Origin: Crenothrix polyspora
GTDB lineage: Bacteria > Pseudomonadota > Gammaproteobacteria > Methylococcales > Methylomonadaceae
Direction of reading: 5' to 3'
NCBI RefSeq assembly: GCF_900163755.1
Contig: NZ_FUKI01000001.1
Location: 1-61,963, forward strand
DNA length: 61,963 bases
The notes beneath the pieces were generated by a model. It saw only the letters and a program-made list of their open reading frames with translations. It did no database searches and was not told the DNA's origin. The translations under genes and the position numbers were made by a program. Shown in pieces: positions 60,600 to 61,963 of this stretch (position 1 is the stretch's first letter; the number at the start of each line of letters is the position of its first letter).

Positions 60600-61712
60600 T
60601 CAGATCAGTTTGATCCAATTTTTTAAGGCTCTTATTGAGTTTTGAGGACATGCGGCGGGCAGTAATAGTGCACCCAATAGTGCCCCTAATAATGCCTGCC
60701 CCCGCCGCCTAACATTATGAGTGAATTCAAAAAACCCCAGATAAAGGGGCAATTTTTCTTGAGAAACTCCCCGATGCGGACGTAGCCACGAACGTAATAG
60801 CGACCAAAAACCTTCCATTGTATTGACATACAGCGTTTTCACAGTTCAATAGTTATAGCGTAACCGTTCGCACTGAGCTTGTTGAAGTGTGCCGACCATG
60901 CTTCGACAAGCTCAGCACGAACGGTGACTGTAACTGTCCTAAGTTGAAAACGCTGTAAACTTCATGAAAGCCGTCGCCATCTTCATCACGGGCGTATTCC
61001 CCACGGCTATGGCAGACACTCTTGTGTTCGTAGCCCCAAGTGGGCAAAGCATGATAAATGCTGTATTCGTCTGTATTCACAAGGGTCCCTCGCTCAACGG
61101 TTGCTTTGATAATCGGTTCAATCGTTTTTTGTTTCACATCCGGCAGCATCGCAATACGTACTTCGCCACCTCGTTGTATCATGCCGAATATAGGCGGTTT
61201 TTCTTTTTCCAGTGTGCCCCGGCCACGAGCGCCTTTAAGCTTCCTACAGCGCGGCTTCCTCCCTTTGATTTTTTCAGGTTTGCCTTTGTGCCCAGCCACA
61301 ATGTAGACTTCATCAAATTCCACGATACCGCTTAGCCGCACATCAATACGACGTTTGATAATGCCATCGCGTAAACGCTCTGCCATAGCCTGACTATCAC
61401 TTTCGTTCAAGTTCAATTCCTCGGCAATCTGCTTGTTTGTGACGTTTAATGCCATCAAATAGGCATAAATGAACCAAACTGACAATGGCTGGGGCGACCC
61501 GCAAATATGGTCATTGTCAAATCATCAAACCGTTTCCCGCACTTTTTACAGGTGTATCAGCGACATGCTGGTTGCCGATGGTTCTTGCCGCGTTTATTAA
61601 TATTATTGGACGTGCAGTGAGGGCAATCCACACCATGCGGCCAACGACTTTGTCTGATGGCATCGTAACATTTGTTTTCGTCTATAAGGTTGTTGATATT
61701 TAAGCAGTACAT
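60600..61712 (-). pseudogene. IS1595-family (ISXO2-like) transposase, broken three ways
   Basis: A zinc-ribbon start (ATG 61712; CPHC and TCKKCGKRFDDLT) is followed, after a stop codon and a frameshift, by the DDE part: SVWFIYAYLMALNVTNKQIAEELNL, RLSGIVEFDEVYI, VNTDEYSIYHALP and HSRGEYARDEDGDGFHEV. After a family-A MITE at 60831-60955 the gene resumes as NTMEGFWSLLRSWLRPHRG and EKLPLYLGFFEFTHNVRRRG. Removing the MITE and one TA joins both parts exactly as FHEVYVNTMEGFW. Three lesions (nonsense, frameshift, insertion) make it a pseudogene. Confidence 0.9.
60831..60955. mobile_element. palindromic MITE, family A, inserted in the transposase gene
   Basis: 125 bp with ends CAGCGTTTTCA and TGAAAACGCTG, flanked by TA on both sides (60829-60830 and 60956-60957). 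Since one TA was in the target gene, the direct duplication TA is proven for this family. Confidence 0.94.
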
Positions 61713-61826
61713 GGGTAATAAAACTTTAATTTTACCATGTCATCAAAAACCAATAAGAGCCGCCATATTTTATCCCATGAAGACAATGAAATGATGCGAC
61801 CTGTTGAGGTTAAAAGACGCTAGTGG

Positions 61827-61886
61827 CATTGACCACAGGGTCGTCACCCAAATAATCATCCGAGTTTAACTGAGCTTGAGCTTTAG
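61827..61886 (+). pseudogene. remnant 3' end of a second DUF1348 gene
   Basis: The frame PQGRHPNNHPSLTELEL-stop corresponds to the C-terminus ([17 protein letters not shown]-stop) of the gene at 60029-60508. Homology starts at about 61827. The rest of that copy is missing; the IS1595-type pseudogene lies between the two. Confidence 0.7.
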
Positions 61887-61963
61887 TTACAGCGCCCGTT
61901 AATGCGGGTGTGATTAAAAGTGCGGGGATTCTGTAGAATACCGTTATTTGTTTTGACAAAACC

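Overview
The window is a moderately AT-rich stretch of a gammaproteobacterial chromosome. The gene complement (UvrA, MobA, CysZ, beta-carbonic anhydrase, tRNA-Phe) and the repeat and paralogue content recall Methylococcales-type methanotrophs. That lineage is an inference; no marker gene in the window proves it.

Layout. (1) 1-871: a decayed IS630-type transposase gene split by two MITEs that read as identical, each with a perfect 6-bp target duplication. (2) 1009-30425, all on the minus strand: a large glycan-assembly island. It encodes a DHH phosphoesterase, APS kinase (CysC), GT2 and GT4 glycosyltransferases, two tandem Rpn-type nucleases, GDP-mannose 4,6-dehydratase with a partner reductase, a sulfotransferase, methyltransferases, a 1341-residue protein with three GT4 modules, and two coiled-coil proteins built from 21-residue repeats. 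Many junctions are 4-nt ATGA overlaps, so several operons run right to left. APS kinase and sulfotransferase together suggest a sulfated, 6-deoxyhexose-containing surface glycan. Just upstream is a separate gene for an RTX-repeat protein (30769-31896), a possible secreted or surface partner. (3) 31900-33920: a 2-kb non-coding, AT-rich region loaded with palindromic repeat elements. (4) 33925-45920: housekeeping and exported genes (cysZ, uvrA, cyclophilin, two tRNA-Phe, a zinc metalloprotease, mobA, carbonic anhydrase, a lipoprotein). (5) 46022-47232: two paralogous periplasmic proteins flanking an IS200/IS605 remnant. (6) 47969-55910: an island of six toxin-antitoxin modules. Embedded in it is a locus of three short secreted peptides that share a structured 5' leader, plus an exported CXXCH protein and a probable sigma-54-driven short transcript. 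(7) 56211-61963: a SUMF1-fold protein, a thioredoxin-like/BNR lipoprotein pair, a Uma2 nuclease, a DUF1348 gene, and a multiply broken IS1595-family transposase.

The most unusual system is at 49249-51922. Three peptide genes of 44, 61 and 76 codons have the same signal-peptide pattern and unrelated mature tails. Each is preceded by a conserved leader whose first stem changes sequence between copies while staying paired, which is comparative evidence for a structured RNA. A sigma-54-like promoter with an upstream inverted repeat drives a short (GCCAA)10-containing transcript just before them.

The second theme is repeat ecology. At least three palindromic element families share a core resembling TTCGACAAGCTCAG but carry different outer arms. 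One copy interrupts a transposase gene at a TA target, and one copy is an A/B chimera. A different repeat, in GTTGGGTTGCC, sits between consecutive toxin-antitoxin modules. Two toxins (BrnT-like and VapC) carry one-base deletions while their antitoxin genes stay open.
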